The notes under the pieces: model-generated
The model's input: only the letters and a program-made list of their open reading frames with translations
Told to the model about the DNA's origin: nothing
Databases searched by the model: none
Assembly (NCBI GenBank): GCA_036877525.1
Contig: JAZGTH010000007.1
Coordinates: 11,207,001-11,271,000 of the forward strand
Reading direction: 5' to 3'
Length of the DNA stretch: 64,000 bases
From: Chromobotia macracanthus
Taxonomy: Eukaryota > Chordata > Actinopteri > Cypriniformes > Botiidae
Shown: in pieces, positions 35,731 through 47,400 of the stretch
Numbering within the stretch: position 1 is the first letter of the stretch
How the letters are laid out: every line of letters begins with the position of its first letter
Made by a program: the position numbers and the translations under genes

Positions 35731-38700
35731 GTTTAATTTATCCTATATATAATTATAATAATATATAATAATATATTTATACATTAATTAATCTCTGTAA
35801 AATTCAAATACTGACCCCACCATGACTCCTTACACAAGCTGTCAATAGTAAGACATTTTGTCAATCTATCTGAGTTGCGGTTACAATTATATTACCATAG
35901 TTAAAATTAATGCATTACATAGAACTGAACAATAACCTTGCAGAGCCGCAGGAAATTCAGTGTGTTTGTCACAATTACTACATTTACATGGGCAGCAGTA
36001 ATCTAATTATTGACCTTATTCTGAATAAGATATTATTCTGATTAAGGTGTTTACATGAGGTATTACACAAGCATATTCCTTTCATGTTCCCATTTTACAT
36101 GTCATAAAACATAGCCCAATTATTGGCACATGCCACGCCATCCGACTTTCCCTCCGGAATTTCATGAATCAACATACAGATTTGGGTGTTTCATTTTTAA
36201 TTTTATGAAAGCTTCAAGTGCAGTTAATTATTTTTCATGCTATATGTGCAATACAATATGTGTATGTGGATACAAATTCTCCTATTCCTATTTTTGTTTT
36301 CCGTTAAACGGTTGTCAGCTGTTTGTGTGTCCATGTGTTTTGACTGTGTGTCTTTGTGTCCTGTCACAAAATGCAGAGAAAAATCCCACACAACATTATA
36401 GTGTTATTAAGCCATGTACATGTCTATAATCCACATTGATAATGTGACCACGTAATCAGATATCACTGTTTATATTGAAGTTTCTTAACAATCTGGTTAA
36501 TATTGTTGTCTGTGTAAACATGTTATTGTCAGAACACTGGCCTCACATGTGCACAAGAACCAGTTTTCCCATGCAAGAACCAGGACTGAGGGCCTCCAAA
36601 GGCAGGTGCACAGATGCATTTGTGATTTTATCCTAGGTTAGGGATATTCTTGACACAATGCAAAGCTGAGTGATTTATTATAAAATACACAAATGTATCA
36701 ATATTAATTAGAATAAAAGCTGAATAAACTGTTTTTTTTCTGTAGAGGATGGGTTGTAAACTTAAATTGAAGGGTAACTGCCAAACAACATTGCAATTTG
36801 ATGCATTAATAGGGATTAATGGTTACAGGTTTGTCTTTATCTGCATTTACCCCAGTTTGGGCTTGAGCAATCAGAAATTAACTCTATGTCCTATAAACAA
36901 ATACAGTGATAAAACTGGCCATTTTGGTAAAACACTCTTCTGTAGTGCATACACAATGGATCTGTGCTAAAGCCTTACTGTGCTTGAAAAATGTTCAAGA
37001 TTATTTTTATTTCCGCTCTGCTGGGAAACACCATGGACACAAAACTGTTGTATTACAGTTGGCCAGTAAGGGTGATGTCATAGCATGTTTCTTATAGAAG
37101 GAGCTGTTGGGTTTGTAATTCAGAAAATTCCAAAAGAAGATTCCAAATATATACAAAACAAAAAGTAGAGTAAGTGTTTGGCTTTTATTTCATTTTAGAC
37201 CAGGGAAACATAATTGTAGTTGTTTAATAAATAAATCTTTACATAAACAATAAGCATAAAATATTTATAAAAAATACAAATGTCCTACACAAAATCATAG
37301 AACATTGTAATCAGATTTGGTATCTACTTTATAGCAACAGAACTTTTTTATTTTAAAATTTTTACCCTTTTTTTTTTTTTTCCTATTCTGTGGTAGTAAT
37401 TATCTGGACATTGTATCTCATTATATATATTTTTTTCGGTTCTGAGCTCTTGCATTGATCCAGGTTTTTGTTGAAGGGTCTTCATGCTCTTCAAATTAAT
37501 ATTTTTGGTTAAAAAGTTCAGATGATATGCATTTTTTCAGTGAAATAGCCTTGAGCACTGAGCTCACACCATATCTATTCATTACTGCATCAAAGACCTC
37601 TCCTTTCCCTCCCTCAACTAGCAAAGGTAAACACTTGACTGTCTGCTTCTTTGAAAATAATTGAACAATTTCTCCTCTCTCATCTCTTTGATTTTATTTT
37701 TCTCCAGAATCTCTTACCCTGGATTTCTCTCATTGTAATAGTGTCATTTTGCTTTTCTGAAATAGAATTTAGCAAGGGTTATAATTCCCAGACAGAATTA
37801 TATTGAGGAAATTATTCGAACTTAGGAAATGCATTTGATGTTCACTGGATCAATTCTGATTTTGTCAAATGGCCCCTCATTTTCTTAATAAAGATAAAAT
37901 TTTAGATTACCACTTTCAGTTGGCTGCCTACCTTAGCAAATCAAAATTATTTTAATCAAATTGAGAAATGTAGCTCAGATGGGATATGCTTCTTTCAGGC
38001 AACACACTGTCATCTCAGGCATAAAACACATTATGTAAAATTATGTTTTTACATAATCTTGTTTTTTACACATTATGTTTTAAACAAGCCTTTGGCCATT
38101 GAAGTCAGTCTATGTGGATTCATATTCTGCTTTTATATTTTTAAATGACATGCTTTAAAAAACATTGAGCACAGTAGATTTGTCCAAATAGCAATATTAT
38201 CATAATTTGCTTTATGCTATTTCATTTATTTTCCCTTTCCAAATATCAAAAGTAGTAGCATTAGTCAATGGCAAAACAAAAAAATGATTAATGAAACACT
38301 GTATGTTCATATGTAGACTTGTGGGATTGTATCAAACACTAATATCACATTGACAGTAAAGCCAGCCTGCAAATTCAGCCTGAGGAGAGCAAAATTTTGC
38401 TGTCTGTATGCCTGCAGTCAGTTAACTAGGTCAGCTCTGGCTGAATATATAATGGAGCCACCTGCCTGCTGCCTCTCTGAGATGAGGGAGCCGTACTAGA
38501 ACTGACCCCTGTCTTGCTGTAACTGCAGGGTCTGTAGCCTGATTTTTCAGGAGTGAAATGTGTGTGCCTTGTACAGACTTAAGAAAGGAAACTTTCATTA
38601 CTGGACCCACAATAAAAGCTCTGGTTACATCAGATAGAAGATTAGCCCTTAATCTGGATTATTGTGTGATGTCACAAAATAGACAAACGTAAAAGCCAGG

Positions 38701-38920
38701 ATTACGATGAAGGGGTGGGGGAAAATAAAAGAAAGAAACAGGTGCTCTGTTTTCATGACTGTAAAGTACAGCCCCACACAGGCCAGAGTCACATGTTCTG
38801 GGTCCAACTCTAAAAGTGTTAGCTGGCAAAAATAAAGAGAACTGCTTTAAACTCAAAGCCACAGTAAACATGAGGACAAGGACATGCTCAGAAGGGTTGC
38901 CATTGTAGAGAAAAATATGT

Positions 38921-38970
38921 GGTGGGGGGTGGGGGGGTGGGGGTTGGGTGTGTGTGTGTGTGGGGGGGAG
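38921..38970 (+). repeat. G-rich simple sequence, G-quadruplex candidate
   Basis: Runs of 6, 7, 5, 3 and 7 G separated by single T or TT, with a (TG)n stretch between the last two. It satisfies the usual four-run G-quadruplex pattern on the plus strand. Confidence 0.8.
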
Positions 38971-39339
38971 TTTAGATGTGAAAACCTTCATTTCCACTCT
39001 CTAAAATCTCATGAAAGTTTGCTGTTATTGAACACACCTTGTGGCTCTTTGATTACAGGTTTTGCCTCTGTTCTGTGGAAATGGTAGAAAATTAAGGGGC
39101 CAGCATTGTCTCACAGTATTGTGCCTCTTCTTCCTTTCTATATATTTTGCTTGACTGAATGTCTATGGAAGGCCTTAGAATCATACAGTAAAAGTTACAG
39201 TATGCCAAATTTCATTTTTTCTCCTACATCTCAATTCTACTAATTCCACTGAGTGCAACGGGTGCAAACTGATGATGATTAACACAATCTACAGAACAGT
39301 GATGTCAGAACTAGCAGGACTCAGATATGGGCATATCAT

Positions 39340-39514
39340 GTCAGATGTCCACATATCAGAATTGTATCTGATTCAAGACCACATTTAGAAGTGGTTCAGA
39401 TCAGATGCAAAAAAACACATCTGGTGCAGTTTTGTGTGTACAAATGTACAGCAATATCCAATCTGTGTAAATAAGGAAAAAATGATTTTTTTCTGGCAGT
39501 GTAAACGCAGCCTT
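39340..39514 (-). mobile_element. MITE end fragment (partner of 23.4 kb)
   Basis: The right end 39496-39514 (GCAGTGTAAACGCAGCCTT) is the inverse of the sequence at 23414. Inward, 'agcaatatccaatctgtgt' is similar to the other copy's 'tccatatccaat' text. The left end was not found. Confidence 0.45.
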
Positions 39515-39817
39515 TGAACCAAATGAGATGACTGAGCCCCTGTGTCATTTCAAGTTAAATGATGGGAGCTGTTTAAATTGACATCAAATAGATTTGCGTA
39601 CAAGAGTGCTAAATTGTTCCTTAAGGGTCAAAACTGGTCAAAATTGGGCCACAGTTTTTTGATAAAAGTAATTGACATGCAAACAGGATGTTAAGTTGTA
39701 CTGTCTTACTATCCTGGCAATACTTTTGCTTATTCAAATTTGTATCTAACCTTTTGTCCTGAAGGTCCATGTGAAAGTTGGTGACTGCGCCCCATTGTAC
39801 ACAAAAGTTATAATAGC

Positions 39818-40150
39818 TACACTACCAGTCAAAAGTTTAGGATCACTTACTTATCCGTTATTTATATTTTTCCACATATTTTTCTACATTTAGAATAATA
39901 GTAAACCCACCAAAACCATGGAATCACAATTGTAGCTGTGGGCATTGTTGTGACTAAACTGAAGATTTATCTTGGATGCTTTTAGTCACCCTTTACCTAT
40001 AATTTGCAAAATCGTACAGTTGGCATTTTATCATCCAGTTGCCTGATGTCTCAGCCTGGGAAGCTGTTTAAACAATTCTGAAGAAATTTCCTTTTATGCT
40101 GGACACTTACTGGCTACTTTTTATTTACTGTTTGGTCCATGAAAACTATT
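39818..40150. mobile_element. Tc1-like element remnant
   Basis: Opens 'cactaccagtcaaaagttta' followed by 'tttctacatttagaataata', then 'tttagtcaccctttacct', the terminal and flanking text of another common teleost Tc1 family. No transposase frame remains. Confidence 0.55.
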
Positions 40151-40194
40151 AATTTTTTTTTTTAAATAAAAATTTAGATCCCTTTAGAGGTAAC

Positions 40195-41565
40195 TAAGTG
40201 CTGCAACAAGCTTGACGCTATGGGGAATGTGCTTCAGGGGTACCCAAGTCTGAACATGTGTAAAATCAGGCCTAGGTCAAGGCCATGTCATATAGCATTG
40301 CACACCACAAAGCCTTTAAAAGGCACCAGCAAAATATGTAAAGCTTCTTGTCTGGTTGTGCTTTTGCCTGATCTTGCCTTCTGTTCCACTAAGCAAATGG
40401 CCCATTATATCGGCTGTTCCATGGCTGCTTTGGTGGCAACAGAGAGGCACATATTGTTCAACCTATCAGGCATTCGTTATAGAGATAAGGCCTTCCTATT
40501 GGATGGCCTGATTGCTCCTTAGGGTCTGTTCAGTGTCACCGTTAGTTCAGTCCTCAACAAATATAATACAGTGTTCCTGTAGCTCAATTGGTAGAGCATT
40601 GCATTAACAACACAAAAGATTGTGGATTCGATTCCCAGGAAACACATATACTGCTCAAACGTATAGCTTGCACTATACAGAATGCTCTGTAATTTGCTTT
40701 GGATAAAAGTGTCTGCCAAATGTGTAAATGTAATATAATGAGGCTAAAAAGCAATTGAAGGTGTTCAAGGAGTTCCTCCTCCGCTGAGGCCAGGCAGCTT
40801 CAGCATTAGGTGGTCTGTCCACTTCTTCTTTAAATCGGTATCAGCAAAAGGCCAGCGTGGCATTTTGTTTAACTGCAGAGACATAAGGGGACTGGGCAGC
40901 ATGCGCAGGCTTTGCAGCCTAAGAGGACATTTGATCTGTGCTTTTCCTCAAAGTCTGCGAATAAGAAAAACACCTGTCTCCAGCAGCATACTGGGGGCCA
41001 ATACATCCCGCCAGATCCCTCTCTGAGCCCCCAGTGGGTACGTCTGCTTTTCCCACCACCCCAGGTGTTACGGGGGTCAGAAGCACCCGGCGGTTCATCT
41101 GTCCAGATTCCTCCTACCAGTCCGCTGTTTCAGAGACAGTGTTTCTGGCACTGAAGAACGTCCTCCCACACCTCAATGGTCATCATGTTCTAGTCCATAC
41201 GGTCAACACCACAGTGGTCTCATATATAAATTACTAGGGAGGGCTGCATTTGTGTCCCCTGTTCAGCCAGGCATGGCAGATTCTTTGGGCAAAGACCAGG
41301 CTGCTTTCTCCAGAGCGATGTACATTCCAGGGAATGAAAATGTGGAAGTGGATCGATTTGCCTCAGAGGGGTCAACACTGTCACCACAGATTCAGCCTCA
41401 ATAATCCAGCTCCATTGGGGCTAGATGCCATGGTACAGATGTGCCTGAGGCTGCGTTCACTGTGTCAGTGTTTCACAGCACCTCACTGTGGTGTAGTGGG
41501 CATTAACGTTCTCCATAGCATCAAGCTTGGTGCAGTGTCGAGTTCCATCGAAATGGAACGTCTCA
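40195..41565 (+). mobile_element. DIRS retrotransposon C, internally deleted, SINE-interrupted
   Basis: Bounded by inverted termini: 40201-40227 and 41509-41535 are inverse copies agreeing at 24 of 27, as expected for DIRS ends. The leader matches A and B ('ctaggtcaaggccatgtcat', 'cctttaaaaggcaccagcaa'). Gag C-terminal text is at about 40390-40520 (CSMAALVATERHILFNLSG). RNase H-like text is at 41140-41340 (LALKNVLPHLNGHHVLVHT, TTVVSYINY). Reverse transcriptase and recombinase are missing. The near-terminal 'gttccatcgaaatggaac' is a small hairpin. Confidence 0.8.
40569..40735 (+). mobile_element. tRNA-headed SINE copy 4, inside DIRS C
   Basis: A box 'tagctcaattggtagagca', B box 'ggattcgattcccagg', tail 'tttggataaaagtgtctgcc' and 'aaatgtaat'. 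It lies within the gag-like part of DIRS C and is therefore younger than it. Confidence 0.85.
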
Positions 41566-41626
41566 CCTTATCACCTATTCACGTTCATTATCTCCCCTTT
41601 ATTACTCCCTCATGTTTTGCGTCTGT

Positions 41627-42025
41627 TGTCAGATTGTCTTGGTTGTTGCCTGACCCGCTATTGTCTTGTCTTGCGTGTTTGTCATAGATTATGGGGCCAG
41701 ATCTTGTTGTTGTTTTGTTTTTTCCAGTTTGTTTCCTGGAAGAAGTTCCAGTGCTTCTCTCTCTCTCTCCCCACCCTGGATTCTGCAGTGCCTCTCCTGT
41801 TTCCCTCTGCCTCCTCGCCTGGTCACCCACACCTCTGCTCATCCACTGCTTAGCTAACTCTCCTGCTCTGCCTGTCACCCTCCCGGTTCCCGCTGCCTAA
41901 TTCTCCCCCTCCCCGCCTGCACCGGAGCTGCTGCTTTCTGTTGTTTTATATCAATTGACTGTGTTGTTTTCTCTGGTTTTGAAATAAACTGTTTACCACA
42001 ATCGGATCTCATGTCGTCCCTGACA
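41627..42025 (+). mobile_element. Possible LTR, CT-rich
   Basis: The segment begins TGTCAG and ends CCCTGACA, contains (CT)n at about 41755-41772 and AATAAA at 41983-41988, and lies upstream of gypsy integrase remnants. It does not clearly match the LTR at 42692, so it may be a different or strongly diverged LTR. Confidence 0.3.
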
Positions 42026-42404
42026 CCTTTGGCATTGCCCCGTACTGATGCTCATTTAACCTGACTACCGTAGTGTAATTAGAGGTATTCTCCATGCAGA
42101 TTTATTCCCCTACCTAAGATGCTCCTATGCTAAAGAGACTGTGGAAATAATTATTAATCATGTGTTTCAAGTCCTTAGGACTTGACACAGTACATTGTCA
42201 CAGAGGACCACAGTTCTGCTCTTGTTTATGGTAGTTCTCTGTCAGCTGCTGGGGACAGTGAGTCTGACGTGAGTCCAACGGCCAAACTGAGAGGCTAAAC
42301 CAGGACCTGGAGACCACTCTGCTGTGTATGATAGCTGACAATCCTACCTCCTGGGCATTGTTCATTATGTGACCAGAATATGCCCATAACTACAATATGC
42401 CCAT

Positions 42405-42680
42405 CCACACCAAGAGTTTGGCTGTCACCAAAAAAGCCTAAATAAAAGCCTTTACGTGTGGAATCCCGCAAGCTGGCCAAGCATTACATTGGCCCTTTCT
42501 GCATTGCAAGGAAAGTAAACCCTGTTTACCTGTCATTGTTACCTGTCACTGGGAAGACTACGGTCCAAAGGAGCACTCCTAGATTTGTTTCTTGGGACAT
42601 CCTGGACTGTGAGGTGATCAGAGAGTTTCATGCCTATCACCTTGACCATCCTTGGAGGAACATCAGGAGCTGTTCCTAGA
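42405..42680 (+). pseudogene. Ty3/gypsy integrase C-terminal remnant
   Basis: The plus-strand frame reads RVWLSPKKPK, a stop, then LRVESRKLAKHYIGPFCIA, then EFHAYHLDHPWRNIRS. The VWLS...LRVESRKLA...IGPF text is typical of the integrase C-terminal region of fish gypsy elements. The in-frame stop and the short length show decay. It sits directly before the LTR, as expected at the end of pol. Confidence 0.7.
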
Positions 42681-42691
42681 GGGGGATCTCC

Positions 42692-43191
42692 TGTCAGGAT
42701 TATGGACCTTAGCCATTAGGGTCTCACTGGTGTTGGCTATTAGGTGCCCTCATTGTGACTTTTCTGTTTTCCTGCACTTTAAACTATAAGTAATTCACCT
42801 GTTTCTTGTTGCTCTAAGTTGCTCTGTTCAGTTCTTTGCTCAGTGTTTAATGTGATGGACCTTCCTCTGATGTTTTCTAGGAGTTCAAAGCTTTGTATGT
42901 TGATTTCTGTTCCATTTAGATTTACATTATTGATATTTTTTAAAGTTTTTTCTTGGTTTTGTTTGGTTAGGAAAAATCTGGAATGATTTTTGGAATTACT
43001 TTGTGCTTTTTTTTGGATACTCTTTGGGGACCTTTCTGGTGTTACCTTTGTGGATGCTCTTATATTTACTTTTTGCACTAATTAACAGAAATGTTTTGCA
43101 CTTCCTGACTGGATTCTAGTTTCTGCACTTGGGTCCTTCACCTTCTCTGGAGTTTAGTCCTTTCAGTCTGACCTGAGCCCAGGTCCTGACA
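42692..43191 (+). mobile_element. 3' LTR of the gypsy element
   Basis: A 500-base block starting TGTCAGGA and ending TCCTGACA, an exact 8-base inverted pair, with TG...CA termini. It is preceded by a purine tract (agaggggga, 42679-42687) that fits a polypurine tract, and by the integrase remnant. A short tandem (ataacaatgaaaactgac twice) follows at about 43195. Confidence 0.75.
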
Positions 43192-43529
43192 GTATAACAA
43201 TGAAAACTGACATCATAACAATGAAAACTGACTTCATATTTCCTAATAATGTCTCCCAGAGGAAGTATGTTCAGTGAGAAAAGACTGATACCTATGGAAC
43301 TCCATATTTATCCTAACATTTACATCACATATCATTTATATAAACAAAATGATAACAACTGGATAAGACCTACACAAAGCTAATGCTTGACCACTGATGC
43401 CAACATCATTTTCAAGTCTATCTGTTAGAATGTAACTCTAAGCAATGCTGTGGTGTGGTGAGGTCTAAATCCTAATTAAAAAAATATTATTTTTTGCAAA
43501 AAAATACACAGTTGAGTAGAAATGACTTT

Positions 43530-44470
43530 TTCTAGTATTTAGAAACAGGAAATTTGAGATCTGGTTTGAATTCTCTCAGATCAAGCAGTGGAAATGTAAT
43601 AAAGGGTTTGATAACTGCTATTTTGAAATCTTCTGAGACATATTCTAAAGTTAGCAATGACTTAATAATATTGAGTAGAGGTTCTGACACAAGAGGGAAG
43701 ACCTCTTTCAACAGTTTAGTTGGAATAGGGTCTAATATACGCAATGACGGTTTAGGTGATTTCTAATATTTTTTAGACATGAGTTTTGATTTAACTTTTT
43801 CTGTCCAATAGCAGTGAATGATCAAAGCTGTTCAAATGGGATTCTGTGTATTTATGGATACTTTGGTGGTGGCTGCATAATTGCAGTGTATCCTCTGCAA
43901 TGGTCTCAATTTTATCAGAAAAGAAATTCATTAAACATTACCAATAAGCTGTAGCGTAATATCTGATTTAGTTGAGACTTTGTTATTAATATCTCATTGA
44001 AGCAAAGTCTATGCTCTGAGAATTACGTAACCTATAAGAAAGTTTGTCTGCTTCCTGACCTAGGCCCCAGTTAGTCAAACATTAGAACTATTAAGACTAT
44101 TGGTCAAATTTCTAGAGGGGAGAGCAACTCCTTCCCAGGAGGGATGGAGATTGTCTCTCTTTAGCAGGTCAGGTCTCCTCCAAAAACACTTCCAATTGTC
44201 TATGAAACCAATGCTATTCTGTGGGCACCACTTAGACATCCAAGGAGGGGACCCAGAGCAAATTACATTGTTTGACAGTGTTTTTACAAGTTCACACACC
44301 TCTTTAATATTATCTTTATTGATCTCCAACTGGAGAAGCCAGAGGAGATCACCTCCTAAGCCATCATTAGTGCATGAATAGCTGCAACTGAATTTACGGT
44401 TAGCATTAACCAGCATTTTTAGTTTAGATCTGATGTCAGATGCTCTGGCTCCCGGTACACATTTAACTAG
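43530..44470 (-). mobile_element. Non-LTR retrotransposon (LINE) fragment
   Basis: On the minus strand, 44416-44075 reads as an SGNH/esterase-like end of ORF1 (GFIDNWKCFWRRPDLLKRD, NLHPSWEGVALPSRNL), including the GLHPS-like block with N replacing G. At 43920-43532 reverse-transcriptase N-terminal text follows (FFSDKIETIAEDTLQ; LDPIPTKLLKEVFPLVSEPL). The order ORF1 then ORF2 is right, but about 2 kb that should lie between is missing. The CR1/L2 group is likely from the esterase domain. Confidence 0.7.
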
Positions 44471-47400
44471 GGTGGCTTCTCTTTAGGACTATGATGCCTG
44501 ACAGTCATCCAGCTAGCTTTGGGTCTAATGTTGAAACCGAACCAAGTTTATTACTTGCTGTGCTAGGCGCATCTGAAAAGTATTTAAAACATCATTACTC
44601 TTACTGGCCTCAACTGGCCTAGTGATTTATTATAATGAGAGAGGCGACAAGCAGATACACAGTGTCAGAAGATAGAGAAAAGTATACAAAATAGCCAGTT
44701 GCAGAAAAGACAAAGATAAAGTGAAGTGAAAAATAATGTTAGGTAAGTAAAATAAAAGTGGGTAAGGAATACAACTACAGAGTTAAATTTAGAAATTTAG
44801 AAAAAGTATTTTTTTCCCAAATATTTTCCATTGTTTAATGGATAAAGAGTAAATTCCATAAAAAAATACATTTTATAACACTGTAGGTCATTAGAAAGGT
44901 GTTGTAATCAAGTACAACCACGTTTCAGTAAATTACCCCAACACTGTGGCATTTCCCTCACAACTTCACTTTTACATTCTGTACTGTTTCACACAGCTGA
45001 GAGAGGAACATCTCAATTCCAGGCATGATTACAACCCCATGCAGCTGCCTGTGCTCACAACAAATTTAATGGCTTCTTCTGTGACTAATGAACATAGCTG
45101 TGTTATGGGCATGAATAATAAGATGTTGTAATTTTGAAAATAATTAGTTTGCTTGTCAGTTTTATGCCTTGTACTTCTCTTACATCTAAACATGACTAAA
45201 GATGTTCTTTGTTTGAGAATCAAGCAAAGGGAGATTAATGTTTTATTTATTTAACAAAGTCTATTCCTTGATTCTGGGCAGTATTATCATTAATGGCCAT
45301 AGGTTTTCCATGACTAGTTGAATTTTTGGAAAAAATAATGGAAGTTACACATGATGAATCATAATCATATAGTTCACATTTACTACCATTTTAAAGTGAA
45401 ACAATCTATGGGACTATTTTATTTATTTTTAAGAAAAGAAATAAAAAATATTACAAAATCAAATTGTTGCATTAAATAAATTTTGCGTATCAGCTTACTG
45501 ACATAAATTGAGATACTTGAAACAACTATTTGATTTTACAGTGGATTTTTCAGTTTTAAATATAAGCCTGCTGTATAAGCCTGCTGTATCCCCTGCTGCC
45601 TGCAGTCACAGTAACAGCCATGCAAGTTTCTAGTTTTGTGTTCAAAAAACGGTTTTAGAAATTGCACTGGAAAAGCACTGGGCATTTGGGGATTAGAACT
45701 GGCAAGCATAAGTTTGAGGGGTAATTTTTCCTGTAGAAATAGAATGTGAAGGGCACATCCCTTTTTAAATTGCTAATAGCTATTGCCAATAACCCATTTT
45801 GTTGTTGTTTATCAATTGCGTGTGTATTTGTGCTGTCCCGTTCTGTTCCATTTCATCATTGTCATGTTGTCTCCATCATGTTCTCTCAGGAAACCTGTAA
45901 ATGTATTGTATTTTTTACTGTAAAGACTTGCTTTCATTATTACAATGCTGCAAATGTGTTGTTTCAAGTTTCATCTATAACAATTACAATTTTAAATGAA
46001 AGGCATGTATGCTCAGTGAAAACAGATAATACCTGGGTATAAATGAGAAACAATACACACACCTGCATGTACAGTTTAAGTGGCCTTAAATCCATTTATA
46101 CAGACACAATTTTGTGGGTGTGTTTGCATCACCACCTCAATTGCATTTCCTTTAGTGAATTGGCCAAAAAAACCTTGCAGACAGTTATATGCAAATGAAA
46201 CGACAAATCCATCAGTGGGCACAATTCATTCTTACTAAATCCCCCCTGAGTTTCCTCTTTATGAGTAACAGAAAAGCCTCAAGGTTCTGTTATAGAAGAA
46301 AAAAGCTTAATTTAATTCAGTCCATCTACCATTCCTTAAAGCCAGTGTAGCCTGTGAATTTCCCAAACATTGTTTATTGGCTCTAATCCATTAACATGTT
46401 AAAGCTGCTATTATTCATTATGTTATAAAAGACAAACTTAATTAAATTACACTTGATATACACAGCAAAAGTGAAAGCGTTGAACTTGATGTTCCCTGAT
46501 TTCTATCATTGTGTAAACATCTGGACAGGGTCTGGGCAGAAATCTACACCAGACATACACATACTGTTTCAGTCTTATTCCAAGCAATCAAAAACCTAAA
46601 TGCACTGTCTGAGTAGAGATATATAACTCTTCTTCTCTCTTTGTTGAAATTCCATGCAAGATGAAGAATCTGAAGTGTGACCCTGGACTTGTGTTTTGAC
46701 TACAAAGTACAAGTTTGTTTAAGTGTTAAAGGATAGATGTGCTAGCTAAGGAGCAGTGCATTAGCACACATTTCATACTGGCAAATCTATCAGACATTTT
46801 CTCCAAGAGATTTGACTTGGTAAAGGCTTTAGGAATTTTCAGATTTAACTTTCTAATATTTTTGAAGTAGGAACACAATACAAAAAAGTGAAGACAAATT
46901 TTGAAGGCTGAAGGCTTTACAAAGCCTTGTGTGAAACTTTAAAATAGTGTTAAAAGCTTAAAGGTTATATGCTAAATGTTATATACGCCCAGATGGGCAG
47001 GCAGACAGACAGCTGTTTAATGGTTAAAATTAGAAATCACAAGAGTTCAAAGCTACTCTAAACATTTCTTTCTATGGTCTGTGGGATTGGGACATCTCAT
47101 CATTTGCTACAAGGATTACCAATAATTCTGACTTATTCATGAAAGGGAAGCATGTTTGTAAATAAACGTTTTTACATATTTTAAAATATTTTATTACAGT
47201 GTTTATGATAAAAACAAAAATGTATTATTTCATGTTTAATTGAATTTTTCATATTATTTGATTTTATATTATTTTATATTATATTATTATTATTATATGA
47301 TTTATTTGATATAGGACATAAACAGAAAAATGCTACAAAATTACATCATGATTGTTTATTTAAAAGGGGATTTTCATCATACTGATTCAAGCACTGGACA

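Larger units (their letters stand above)
34061..39817. other. Intergenic, AT-rich, no gene seen
   Basis: Holds an (AT)n microsatellite at about 35699-35732, a G-run block (38921-38970) and a MITE end (39496-39514), each listed or noted separately. Poly-T lies at about 37370. The 38340-38530 stretch is less AT-rich and could be conserved non-coding DNA. No reading frame looks like a gene. Confidence 0.5.

Noticed and set aside
35978..36530. MITE suggested by 'acatttacatggg' and 'gtgtaaacatg' words
   Set aside because: The words are inverse-like, but I could not pair longer ends or find a target duplication.
40575..40650. tRNA gene at the head of SINE copy 4 (and likewise at the other SINEs)
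   Set aside because: A- and B-box-like sequences are present, but each is followed by the same SINE body and tail, and the cloverleaf stems have decayed. They are SINE heads, not tRNA genes.
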